Shown here: piece after piece, positions 37,578 to 46,154 of the stretch
Position numbering within the stretch: the stretch's first letter is position 1
How the letters are laid out: the number at the start of each line of letters is the position of its first letter
Source of the DNA: Paenibacillus sp. DCT19
GTDB taxonomy: Bacteria > Bacillota > Bacilli > Paenibacillales > Paenibacillaceae
NCBI RefSeq assembly: GCF_003268635.1
Contig: NZ_CP029639.1
Coordinates: 1,623,501 to 1,687,500, forward strand
Direction: 5' to 3'
Length of the DNA stretch: 64,000 nt
Program-made: the position numbers and the translations under genes
The notes under the pieces: model-generated
What the model was told of the DNA's origin: nothing
The model's input: only the letters and a program-made list of their open reading frames with translations
Database searches by the model: none

Positions 37578-38620
37578 GTAAAAAGCTAGCGGTGTACGGG
37601 ACGGCTGGGATAGGACTGCTTGTGTTGACGGTGCTGATCTGCACGGGCATTGGTTCAGTATCCTTGCCTGTCCGTGACATTGCAGGTATTCTGCTGCATC
37701 ACATTCCGTGGATTGGGGATTGGATTACTCCCGATTGGAGCACAGCAGCAGAACAGATTATATGGAAGGTGCGATTCCCGCGGGTACTGCTTGCCGTGCT
37801 CGTGGGCGCCTCTCTAGCAATAGCGGGTGCTGGCTTCCAAGGGGTGCTTCGTAACCCTCTTGCAGATCCGTTTACGTTAGGCGTATCATCTGGTGCATCG
37901 GTGGGTGCAGCATTTCTGATTTTCTTCGGATTACAATATGCATTAATCGGAATCTGGACCTTGCCTTTGGTTGCGTTCCTAACCGGCGTGTTGACGCTAT
38001 GGTTCGTGCTGGCACTGGCTCGTGAGGGTCGAAAAATACCAACACATAGCCTGATTCTGGCGGGCGTGGTCATGCAAAGTTTCCTAGGGGCAGTTGTCTC
38101 CTTCCTATCGACCATGTCGAAACAGACGATTAATGAAATTATATACTGGACGATGGGAAGTCTGGCACTGCGTGGGTGGTCGTATACGGCCATCCTTTTC
38201 CCATATTTTCTGCTTGGTCTGATCTTCCTCTGGAGTCGTGCACGTTCGTTGAATGTGCTTGCTCTGGGAGAGCGGCAAGCGGCTCACATTGGAGTTCAGG
38301 TGGATAGATTGAAGCTATCGGTGTTAGCGGTGGGCACGTTGCTCACAGCAGGAGCCGTATCGGTGTCAGGTGTCATCGGTTTTGTAGGCCTTGTCATTCC
38401 ACATATTCTTAGGCTGATCGTAGGGCCGGACTATCGTCTGCTGGTACCATTATCCGCAATTGGCGGAGCCATCTTCATGGTGTGGGCAGATACGATCGCT
38501 CGTACAGTATTGGCACCGACTGAAATTCCACTTGGCGTTGTCACCGCATTTGTGGGTGCACCGTTCTTCGCCTACCTTTTGCACAGAAACAAGAAGCTTC
38601 GTAAAGGGATGATGCCATGA
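37574..38620 (+). CDS. btuC: Corrinoid ABC transporter permease BtuC
   Basis: FecCD-family permease of 348 aa with about ten helices. Family motifs are VRFPRVLLAVLVGASLAIAG, GFQGVLRNPLADPFTLGVSS, GVIGFVGLVIPHILRLIVGP and EIPLGVVTAFVGAPFFAYLL. It is translationally coupled at both ends by 4-bp overlaps with btuF and btuD. A siderophore role is possible for the family, but the B12 riboswitch and the cob genes argue for corrinoids. Confidence 0.92.
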   Translation: MSKKLAVYGTAGIGLLVLTVLICTGIGSVSLPVRDIAGILLHHIPWIGDWITPDWSTAAEQIIWKVRFPRVLLAVLVGASLAIAGAGFQGVLRNPLADPFTLGVSSGASVGAAFLIFFGLQYALIGIWTLPLVAFLTGVLTLWFVLALAREGRKIPTHSLILAGVVMQSFLGAVVSFLSTMSKQTINEIIYWTMGSLALRGWSYTAILFPYFLLGLIFLWSRARSLNVLALGERQAAHIGVQVDRLKLSVLAVGTLLTAGAVSVSGVIGFVGLVIPHILRLIVGPDYRLLVPLSAIGGAIFMVWADTIARTVLAPTEIPLGVVTAFVGAPFFAYLLHRNKKLRKGMMP

Positions 38621-39516
38621 GTAAAGACACGAACTATACGGTGCATGCCAATCGGAATGAACCTATCCATACGGGTGAACGGGCAGATCCGAGTTTCGAT
38701 ACTCAGCGTGGTATAAGGAAACCTTTGATTGAAGTCGATGGAGTAGGTAAACGGTATGGTCAGCATCAGGCGTTAAATGGTGTGAGTTGGCAGATCGCAG
38801 AAGGCGATTGGTGGGGTGTTGTAGGTCCTAACGGAAGCGGCAAATCAACCTTACTGCAACTATTGGCTGGCACGGAGTCGGTTAGTGAGGGCAGTATTCA
38901 ACTGAATGGCAGGAATATCACTTCGTATAGCCGCAAGGATCTGTCTCGTATGATTGCTGTTCTGCAACAGGATGGACTGCCTGCAATCTCATATCCCGTA
39001 AGGGATGTTGTGGAGATGGGGCGTTATCCCTATCAGAACTGGCTTGGTCGTGATTCGGGTGATGGCGAGAAGATCGTTGATCGTGTGCTAGAGGAATTAG
39101 GTCTGTCCGAGCTTGCGGATCGTCCTCTGGATGCGCTCAGTGGAGGACAACGTCAGCGGGTAGCCCTTGCTAAAGTGATGGCACAGGAACCGAGCATTCT
39201 TTTGTTAGACGAGCCCACAACGTTTCTGGATATCCGTTATCAGTTGCAATTTATGGAGTTATTATCGACATGGCGTCAAAGAAATCGAATTACGATTGTG
39301 GCAGTGTTGCATGATCTGAACCTAGCTGCGCAGTTTTGTGATCATATTCTGGCTTTGAAAGAAGGCGAAACTGCTGGCTCTGGAACCCCTCATGCACTGA
39401 TGACCGAGGAACATATTCGAGAGATCTTCCAAGTGAACCCTGCGATGGTGAAGCATCCAGATCATGGCATTCCCCAGTTGCTGCTGCGCCGGGAGCATGA
39501 AAAGCCGAAGAATTGA
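38617..39516 (+). CDS. btuD: Corrinoid ABC transporter ATPase BtuD
   Basis: ATPase of the corrinoid importer, 299 aa. Walker A GPNGSGKSTLLQLL, Q-loop AVLQQDGLP, signature ALSGGQRQRVALAKV, Walker B SILLLDEPTTFLD and switch VLHDLNLAAQF. The first ~35 residues (THANRNEP-like, polar) precede the usual FecE/BtuD start and are extra. cobT follows 43 bp downstream in the same operon. Confidence 0.92.
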   Translation: MSKDTNYTVHANRNEPIHTGERADPSFDTQRGIRKPLIEVDGVGKRYGQHQALNGVSWQIAEGDWWGVVGPNGSGKSTLLQLLAGTESVSEGSIQLNGRNITSYSRKDLSRMIAVLQQDGLPAISYPVRDVVEMGRYPYQNWLGRDSGDGEKIVDRVLEELGLSELADRPLDALSGGQRQRVALAKVMAQEPSILLLDEPTTFLDIRYQLQFMELLSTWRQRNRITIVAVLHDLNLAAQFCDHILALKEGETAGSGTPHALMTEEHIREIFQVNPAMVKHPDHGIPQLLLRREHEKPKN

Positions 39517-39559
39517 TCGGGGTATATACCCACATATTGATGAAGGAAGTGCTAGTTGT

Positions 39560-40642
39560 ATGCGTAATGAACAGGTGTTGGAGCAGTTAATACGTCGAAT
39601 CACAGATCCTCATGAGCAGGTCGCGGCAGAAGCTGCAGCTCATGTGGATATCCTCACGAAGCCGCCAGGCAGTCTTGGCAAACTGGAGGAGCTCGTTATT
39701 CGCCTAGCAGGTATTACAGGACAGAGTCGTCCTTGCTTCGAACGTCGAGCGGTGATCGTGATGGCAGCAGACCATGGTGTAGTTGCCGAAGGTGTCAGTG
39801 CATTCCCTGCTGAGGTAACACCGCAGATGGTTCTTAATTTTCTGGCGGGTGGAGCGGCCGTTAACGTGCTTGCCCGGCATGCTGGGGCAGATGTGCTCTG
39901 TGTAGATATTGGAGTGAATGCTGATCTAGATCACCCCGAGCTCATCTCCCGCAAAGTCCGCAAAGGCACAGCTAACATGGCGAAAGGCCCAGCGATGACT
40001 CGGGATGAAGCGATCCAAGCGATCCTCGTTGGCGCCGAAGTGGTCACGTCAGAAGTGGACCGAGGAACGCAGATATTTGTAACTGGAGAGATGGGGATTG
40101 GCAATACAACGGCAAGTGCTGCTGTAATGTGTGCTCTAACGGGAATATCACCGGCTTCGGCTGTTGGACGCGGAACGGGGATCGATGATGTTGGGTTACA
40201 GCGCAAGGCAACGGTGGTAAGCCAGGCTTTAAGTCTGAATGCACCCCATGCGGAGGATGCGCTGGATGTGCTCAGTAAGGTTGGCGGATTAGAAATTGCC
40301 GGACTAACAGGTGTAATTCTTGCTGCTGCTGCGAATGGATGCCCAGTGGTGGTTGATGGGTTTATCTCAACAGCCGCAGCATTGATTGCAAGAGAGCTTG
40401 CACCAGCGAGCACGGCTTATATGATTGCTTCCCATACATCCGATGAAAGTGGACATGCGGCACTGCTTCGTGAGATGGATCTGAAGCCAATGCTTGATCT
40501 GAATATGCGACTGGGTGAAGGGACAGGAGGCGTACTAAGTCTTCATCTCATCGATGCGGCTTGCCGTATTCTTAACGAGATGGCGACCTTTGCCAGTGCG
40601 GGTGTATCCGATGGCTCGTCTCAAGGAGAGGTTTCTTCATGA
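39560..40642 (+). CDS. cobT: Nicotinate-nucleotide-dimethylbenzimidazole phosphoribosyltransferase
   Basis: Activates the lower-ligand base to alpha-ribazole phosphate. The 360 residues contain TKPPGSLGKLEELVIRLAGI, VMAADHGVVAEGVSAFP, GEMGIGNTTASAAV, GVILAAAANGCPVVVDGFIS and the catalytic glutamate in LGEGTGG. The start ATG at 39560 follows GAAGGAAG, though the frame is open upstream. The stop overlaps cobU by 4 bp. Confidence 0.95.
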   Translation: MRNEQVLEQLIRRITDPHEQVAAEAAAHVDILTKPPGSLGKLEELVIRLAGITGQSRPCFERRAVIVMAADHGVVAEGVSAFPAEVTPQMVLNFLAGGAAVNVLARHAGADVLCVDIGVNADLDHPELISRKVRKGTANMAKGPAMTRDEAIQAILVGAEVVTSEVDRGTQIFVTGEMGIGNTTASAAVMCALTGISPASAVGRGTGIDDVGLQRKATVVSQALSLNAPHAEDALDVLSKVGGLEIAGLTGVILAAAANGCPVVVDGFISTAAALIARELAPASTAYMIASHTSDESGHAALLREMDLKPMLDLNMRLGEGTGGVLSLHLIDAACRILNEMATFASAGVSDGSSQGEVSS

Positions 40643-41199
40643 GTGTGCTTGTAACTGGAGGGGCGCGAAGTGGCAAAAGCTCGTTTGCTGAACGTCTATG
40701 CATGCAACGCTCCTCAGAGGCTTGGTATGTGGCTACAGCTCAAGCCTATGATGACGAGATGCGTGAGCGAATCCGCATGCATCAGCAGGGACGTGAAGAA
40801 GCGGGATACCTGTGGCATACGGTAGAGGAACCATTAGCATTGCCTGAATGGATCACACGTATGGGAGCATCTCATACTGGGATGTCAGCTCCTACAGTAT
40901 TGGTGGATTGTCTGACATTATGGCTGACCAATATTTTGCTTGCCCATGAACATGATCCTGCGCATGTCATACAAGGACATATAGATGCGCTCGTATCGGC
41001 TGTTAAGTCATATCCGGGACTACTTGTGCTTGTAACCAATGAAGTAGGGGATGGCATCGTTCCTGAATATGCTCTTGGACGAAGATACCGTGACCTTGCA
41101 GGCATATTGAATCAACGGATTGCAGCGATTTGCGGGGAAGTATTTCTAGTTACGGTGGGGATTGCGATTGAATTAAAGAGCAAGGAGTACCGTATATGA
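40639..41199 (+). CDS. cobU: Adenosylcobinamide kinase/guanylyltransferase
   Basis: Bifunctional enzyme that phosphorylates adenosylcobinamide and then makes AdoCbi-GDP. The P-loop is VTGGARSGKSSFAERL, followed by YVATAQAYDDEMRERI with the guanylylated histidine region IRMHQQGR, then VLVDCLTLWLTNIL and TNEVGDGIVPEYALGRRYRD. The 186-residue length is normal. It overlaps cobT and cobS by 4 bp each. Confidence 0.95.
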   Translation: MSVLVTGGARSGKSSFAERLCMQRSSEAWYVATAQAYDDEMRERIRMHQQGREEAGYLWHTVEEPLALPEWITRMGASHTGMSAPTVLVDCLTLWLTNILLAHEHDPAHVIQGHIDALVSAVKSYPGLLVLVTNEVGDGIVPEYALGRRYRDLAGILNQRIAAICGEVFLVTVGIAIELKSKEYRI

Positions 41200-42091
41200 G
41201 TGACCGCAAGCACGATGGGAGAAAACAGCCAGCGGCGGCAGCGTTTCAATTTTTGTCACGTTTTCCGGTTAAGATGCAGATTGACTTTGTCCCCCATTGC
41301 TACGTGAAAGCGTGGTTTATTATCCCCTTGTCGGTGCCGCAATAGGGTTAACTGTCTGGCTTGGAGCGGCTGTTTCGGGTGTACTTCTACCCTCGTTTCC
41401 AGCAGCGGTATTAACGCTGACCCTATGGGTCTGGTTGACCGGAGGGTTGCATCTGGATGGTTGGATGGATACAGCGGATGGTCTGCTCAGTTATCGCTCT
41501 CGTGAGCGAATGTTAGAGATCATGAAGGATAGCCGTGTGGGTGCCATGGGAGTGATAGCCTGTGTTCTCCTGTTAATGATGAAGGCAGCTCTAATTGCAG
41601 ATTTCATCGCACGTGCTAATTGGATGTATGGTGCACTACTTATGTTACCGATGATCTGGAGTCGCTGGTTCATGGTTTATGCCATCTCCGCATGGCCAAA
41701 TGCGAGAGGTGATGACGGATTAGCTGTTTTGTTTAAAGGGCTGGGTGAGCGGCGAGAAGTTCAGCGTGCACGTAGCAATGCAATTGGACTCACTGTTCTA
41801 GTAGGTGTAATCACATTAGTAGTGGGAATGCTTTTCCAGCCGGAGATGCCAGTCGTAGAGGGGTTACATATTGGGAGCAGTCTAATGACCCTACCGTGGT
41901 GGTTATATCCTGTGCTTGCTGTAATTGTTGTTCCGCTCGCTTGTTACGTCATAGGTAAATGGATTGCTGGACGTATAAGTGAACGGCTAGGCGGATTAAC
42001 AGGAGATACCTATGGTGCAATGAATGAGCTGCTGGAAGTTGCCTTGCTTACAGTGCTTAGTGTATTACAAGGGTTTTTCTATATAAATTGA
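41196..42091 (+). pseudogene. cobS: Cobalamin synthase CobS, frameshifted
   Basis: Membrane enzyme joining AdoCbi-GDP and alpha-ribazole(-phosphate). The natural start is ATG 41196, overlapping cobU, reading MSDRKHDGRK, AAFQFLSRFPVKMQIDFVP. The frame then breaks at CCCCC 41291-41295. One added C continues PLLRESVVYYPLVGAAIG and the rest: TGGLHLDGWMDTADGLLSYR, SRVGAMGVIACVLLLMMKAA and LGGLTGDTYGAMNELLEVAL. The repaired protein is 298 aa. The TGA stop lies within the left end of an R1 repeat. The frameshift looks like a base-call error. Confidence 0.88.
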
Positions 42092-42264
42092 ACTAAACAT
42101 TTACACGAGAACGGAGAGGACAGAAATAACATGAAGAAGCGGAGCGCTCGCCTTTATCCCCGGATTTTCCCTTTAAAAAAGGAATCAAAAAAATCTGGGG
42201 ATAACAGCGATCGGAAGGTTATTCTGTCATCGTAGTGGCAAGTGTGAATATTCTCTAGTTCGAC
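42087..42264 (+). repeat. R1 inverted-repeat element, copy B
   Basis: About 178 bp, nearly identical in layout to copy A. Left end ATTGAACTAAACATTTACAC, right end GTGAATATTCTCTAGTTCGAC; the two are imperfect inverted repeats. Internal arms are CGGAGAGGACAGAAATAAC with GGTTATTCTGTCATCG, and CCCCGGATTTTCCC with an ATCTGGGG arm. It begins inside the cobS stop codon and separates cobS from cobQ. Confidence 0.8.
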
Positions 42265-42306
42265 ATATATAGATATAAAATATAATTGGTGACTGGGGGA
42301 TGGATC

Positions 42307-43908
42307 GTGGACAGTGCGTCTGTACAAAAAACAGCGGCAGTCTTAATGCTGCAAGGAACCGCATCGGATGTAGGAAAGAGCGTAATAACGACAGCACTAT
42401 GCCGGATATTCAAACAGGATGGCTTCAGACCTGCACCGTTCAAATCCCAGAATATGGCGCTGAATTCCTATGTCACAGAGGACGGTAAGGAAATAGGTAG
42501 AGCGCAGGGAGCACAGGCAGAGGCTTGTGGCATTGAGGCGACGACAGACATGAATCCAATCCTCATTAAGCCTGTGCGCGATATGCACTCCCAGATTGTT
42601 GTGCACGGCGTACCCTTTGCTCAGATGAGCGCGTCAGACTATCGGCAGCATTTTCTGCCTGAGGCGAAGCAGACCGTGATGGAAGCATTGGATCGTCTGC
42701 GGTCTACTTATGATGTCGTACTAATGGAGGGTGCTGGCAGCCCTGCAGAGATTAATCTGAAGGATCGGGATATTGTTAATATGAACCTGGCCGGATGGGC
42801 AGATGCACCGGTTATTCTGATCTCTGATATTGATCGAGGCGGCGTATTTGCCTCCATTGTAGGTACGCTTGAGTTGTTGGAGCCACATGAGGTACAGCGT
42901 GTAAAAGGGTTCATTATTAACAAATTCCGGGGCGATCTGTCCCTATTGCAGCCAGGACTGGATTGGTTGGAAGAACGGACAGGAATTCCAGTCCTCGGCG
43001 TGTTACCTTACATAAGAGATATACAGATTGAAGCTGAAGATTCAGTCGTTTTGGATTCCCTGCGTCATGGTAAGTCGGGGCAACAGGAATTAGATCTTGC
43101 TGTGATTCGGTATCCGCGAATTTCGAACTTTACCGACTTCGATGCATTGTCTCGTGAACCCGACGTCAATATTAGGTATGTTACTTCACTAGAGGAGCTT
43201 GGTTCACCAGATGCAATCCTATTACCCGGGACAAAGGACACCATAGGTGATCTGGAATTCTTGCGTGAATCAGGCTTGGAGCAAGCGATTGCCCGTCATA
43301 TCGAGCGTGAGCATGTGCAACTCGTGGGGATCTGCGGCGGTTATCAGATGCTTGGTCAGCATCTTCAAGATCCTTTTGCCGTTGAGGCGAATCAGGTTCA
43401 GGAGGCAAGAGGCATGGGCATGCTGCCACTATCTACGACCTTCCTACAGAACAAACAGACGGTTAGAGCTTCCGGTTGGGTACAGGTGGAACATCCAATT
43501 CGTTTACACGTGGAAATGGACGGAGCCCATTCGGCTGGTCAATCGGCTTCTCCGCTGCCTATTGAAGGGTATGAGATTCATATGGGAGTTACGGAATGCC
43601 ATGAACCGGAGCGGGTGTCGCCTCTATTTGAAATACGTCATCCAGGGGGACAATCGTTTGATGAGGGTTGGGGAACCCAGGATGGCAAGGTATGGGGAAC
43701 GTATCTGCATGGCTTGTTTGAAAGTGATCAGTTTCGGCGTTCCTGGCTTAACGGTTTGCGGGACAGTAAAGGGCTTGCTCCTCTCCTTGAAACATACAGT
43801 GCGCGTGAGCGTAAGGAGATGGAATTTGATAGAGTAGCGGAATCCTTGCGTTCTGCACTGGATCTGGAGCGGATATATAAAATTATGGATCTGCAAACTC
43901 CACAATAG
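42307..43908 (+). CDS. cobQ: Cobyric acid synthase
   Basis: Glutamine-dependent amidotransferase that amidates four side chains of the corrin ring. The N-terminal domain has LMLQGTASDVGKSVITTALC, PFKSQNMALNSYVT and EGAGSPAEINLKDRDIVNM. The C-terminal class I GATase domain has VGICGGYQMLGQHL (Cys) and GTYLHGLFESDQF (His). 533 aa from GTG 42307, chosen because GGGGGA lies 6 nt upstream; the frame also opens at TTG 42286. It is the only de novo ring-modification gene in the window. Its reach from the operon promoter is interrupted by repeat copy B. Confidence 0.94.
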   Translation: MDSASVQKTAAVLMLQGTASDVGKSVITTALCRIFKQDGFRPAPFKSQNMALNSYVTEDGKEIGRAQGAQAEACGIEATTDMNPILIKPVRDMHSQIVVHGVPFAQMSASDYRQHFLPEAKQTVMEALDRLRSTYDVVLMEGAGSPAEINLKDRDIVNMNLAGWADAPVILISDIDRGGVFASIVGTLELLEPHEVQRVKGFIINKFRGDLSLLQPGLDWLEERTGIPVLGVLPYIRDIQIEAEDSVVLDSLRHGKSGQQELDLAVIRYPRISNFTDFDALSREPDVNIRYVTSLEELGSPDAILLPGTKDTIGDLEFLRESGLEQAIARHIEREHVQLVGICGGYQMLGQHLQDPFAVEANQVQEARGMGMLPLSTTFLQNKQTVRASGWVQVEHPIRLHVEMDGAHSAGQSASPLPIEGYEIHMGVTECHEPERVSPLFEIRHPGGQSFDEGWGTQDGKVWGTYLHGLFESDQFRRSWLNGLRDSKGLAPLLETYSARERKEMEFDRVAESLRSALDLERIYKIMDLQTPQ

Positions 43909-43950
43909 ACTGTGACTTAATCATACAGGTGAATGGAATAGTATTCACAA

Positions 43951-44014
43951 AAAAGTCCCCCATATAGGCAGTAATCCTTAATGAAGGAATATTGCCTTGT
44001 ATGGGGGACTTTCC
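43951..44014 (+). terminator. Terminator after cobQ
   Basis: AAAGTCCCCCAT and ATGGGGGACTTT are perfect arms, with an inner pairing GGCAGTAATCCTT/AAGGAATATTGCC. Confidence 0.85.
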
Positions 44015-44118
44015 GATCTAGCTGCGAATTCGAGCGCAGCTAGTTGAAGGTTGTGATCATTCCCTTTACATTCTGTGTTGATTCAAACAGGGGAACGATG
44101 GGTTAATGCTACATTTGA

Positions 44119-45819
44119 TTAGTTGATTTTGAATTTCTTCATGGCAGCCTGTAACTCGACTGCTTGTTCATGCAAGTGACGAACCGTACCAGAGTGGGAA
44201 TCCATCTCGTTCAGTTGCAGATCTGCGGTAGAGGCAATCTCCTGCATGCTCTGACGGGATTTGGATGTAATCTGTGCCGTCTCTTCAACAGAGGCACTAA
44301 CTTGCTCCGCCCCAGCTGATACCTGCTGCGTGGAAGCTGATACCGTCTGGATGGTCAGGTTTACGTTCTGAATTAATTCGTTCAATTGCTGGAAGGCTGA
44401 GCCTGCTTGTTGAACCACATGAGTACCTGAGCCAATCTCTTGCGTTACCCGGTTCATGGCATCAACAGAACGCTCGGCATCCTCGCGAATCGTGTTCAGA
44501 TAGTCCGAGATTTCCTCGGTTGCCGTCTTGGATTGCTCCGCAAGCTTGCGAACTTCTCCCGCAACGACAGCGAATCCGCGGCCGTGTTCACCAGCGCGTG
44601 CAGCTTCGATGGATGCATTAAGCGACAGCATATTGATCTGTTTCGTAATTTCGAAAATGGAAGTTACGATGGTACCGATGGCGATAGAGCGTTCATTCAT
44701 CGTTTCCACATAACGCAAGGATTCACTTGCGGTCTGACCTACACGTTCCATCTGTTCTACCGCATTCTGTGCCAAACGATTACCGTTCACTGCTTCACTA
44801 GCAGCTTCTCCAATCTGCTCTGATACTTCGGCAGAGGAAGAAGCGATATGCATGATTCCCTGGGTGATTTCCTCCATAGCTCTTGCATTCTCAGCAGCAC
44901 TCGTGGCAATGCTTACACTGCCTTTCTCGGCTTCTTCGGCAGATTGACTGGAGTTTTTAACCATACTGGACATGGATTCAACCCGATTCAGCAGATCATT
45001 CGAACCTTCAACCACTTCATCTGAGGTAGAGAGAACACGACTAATCATTTCTTTGAGGTTATGAGTCATCGTTTGGAAGCTTGTAGCGAGTTGAGCAATT
45101 TCGTCTTGACCTTTAATCTGAAGCTGGGTCGTTAGATCACCCTGTGAAATTTGTTTACTATGTTGTACGAGTGAAATAATTGGACGGGTAACTCTCTTAA
45201 TCATACTCGTTGAGATCAGCCATCCAAGTACAAAGGTCAGTGCAGTAATACCAAGGCACAACCAGAAAATTTGCGCAATCTTGGACTGAATGAATTGTGC
45301 ATCCATGCTTACCGCCATGAGCATATTACTACCTGCTACAGGTATAAAAGCAGCCTTATGTACGCCAAAAGCGTCGGAATAAACTTCACTAATAGCTAAT
45401 GCTTTCGTTTCAATTGCTGTATTCATTGCAGATTCAACTACAATTTCTTCTCCAGCCTTCATACCTGAGGCATTGTTGGCAATTACGATTTTGGCAGTTC
45501 CGTCTTGAAGAGCAACAACGTAAGCTGCATCCAAGCTATGTTCCTTTGCTTTCTCAGCCAGATAGGATTCAACCGTTAGAGCAGCACCATCGGAACCGGC
45601 TCCACCGCTTTCGACTTGCGAAATTTTGGACGAAGAGATGTTTTTGTATATATCCTGAATAGACGTGTTTAAGACCTTGTCGAATTGCGGGAGTACATAA
45701 CTTTGAATAATATTCATCGATACTGCATAAAAACTGATACTAAACAACAGGGATGCGACTAGCAATACGAGGAACAGCATTCCTCTTATTTTGCCAGCGA
45801 CCGTGCGATTACGAAACAT
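44119..45819 (-). CDS. Methyl-accepting chemotaxis protein
   Basis: Transmembrane chemoreceptor of 566 aa. Membrane helix 1 lies at about residues 11-33 and helix 2 at about 180-202, enclosing a ~145-residue sensor domain, probably of Cache type. A HAMP domain (about 203-256, [20 protein letters not shown]) and a long signalling coiled coil follow. The hairpin tip that binds CheA/CheW is recognisable as [19 protein letters not shown]. No C-terminal CheR-tethering pentapeptide is present. The ligand is unknown. It is monocistronic, with no che genes nearby. Confidence 0.93.
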   Translation of the reverse strand: MFRNRTVAGKIRGMLFLVLLVASLLFSISFYAVSMNIIQSYVLPQFDKVLNTSIQDIYKNISSSKISQVESGGAGSDGAALTVESYLAEKAKEHSLDAAYVVALQDGTAKIVIANNASGMKAGEEIVVESAMNTAIETKALAISEVYSDAFGVHKAAFIPVAGSNMLMAVSMDAQFIQSKIAQIFWLCLGITALTFVLGWLISTSMIKRVTRPIISLVQHSKQISQGDLTTQLQIKGQDEIAQLATSFQTMTHNLKEMISRVLSTSDEVVEGSNDLLNRVESMSSMVKNSSQSAEEAEKGSVSIATSAAENARAMEEITQGIMHIASSSAEVSEQIGEAASEAVNGNRLAQNAVEQMERVGQTASESLRYVETMNERSIAIGTIVTSIFEITKQINMLSLNASIEAARAGEHGRGFAVVAGEVRKLAEQSKTATEEISDYLNTIREDAERSVDAMNRVTQEIGSGTHVVQQAGSAFQQLNELIQNVNLTIQTVSASTQQVSAGAEQVSASVEETAQITSKSRQSMQEIASTADLQLNEMDSHSGTVRHLHEQAVELQAAMKKFKIN

Positions 45820-46154
45820 AAAATCATCCTTTCACGTCATGTTCATTAACATAGTCGCTCTTCCGTACTCATCAGTCCTATCTATCAACGAAGAAAGACC
45901 TATTTTTTATATTGAGAAAACTTGGGAATAAGCGGATATACCTATATTACATAATTAACCTGAGGTTGAATACAACAAATTTCATAAATCACTCAGTTTT
46001 TTTCAGAAATGCGCAATTACATTACATACATATTACACAAAATAAATTAATGCCTACCGGAATAGTTTGTTATGTGTTATATTGTTCAATACAATATAAG
46101 TAAATAGAAAGCCGGAGGTTTCGGCAAGCACATTTAAGAGGAGGATTTACAGTA
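45820..46154. other. Divergent intergenic region (MCP / tcyP)
   Basis: A 335-bp AT-rich spacer between divergent genes. It holds the tcyP dyad listed separately and a GCCGGAGG ribosome binding-like site near 46111. Short open frames here lack ribosome binding sites. Confidence 0.5.
46077..46099 (+). promoter_or_regulatory. Inverted repeat upstream of tcyP
   Basis: TTATATTG, 7-nt spacer, CAATATAA: a perfect 8-bp dyad 55 bp before the start codon. It may be an operator or overlap the promoter. Confidence 0.4.

Noticed and set aside
36570..39516. Siderophore rather than corrinoid import for the FecCD-type transporter
   Set aside because: The cobalamin riboswitch and overlapping cob genes make corrinoid import far more likely.
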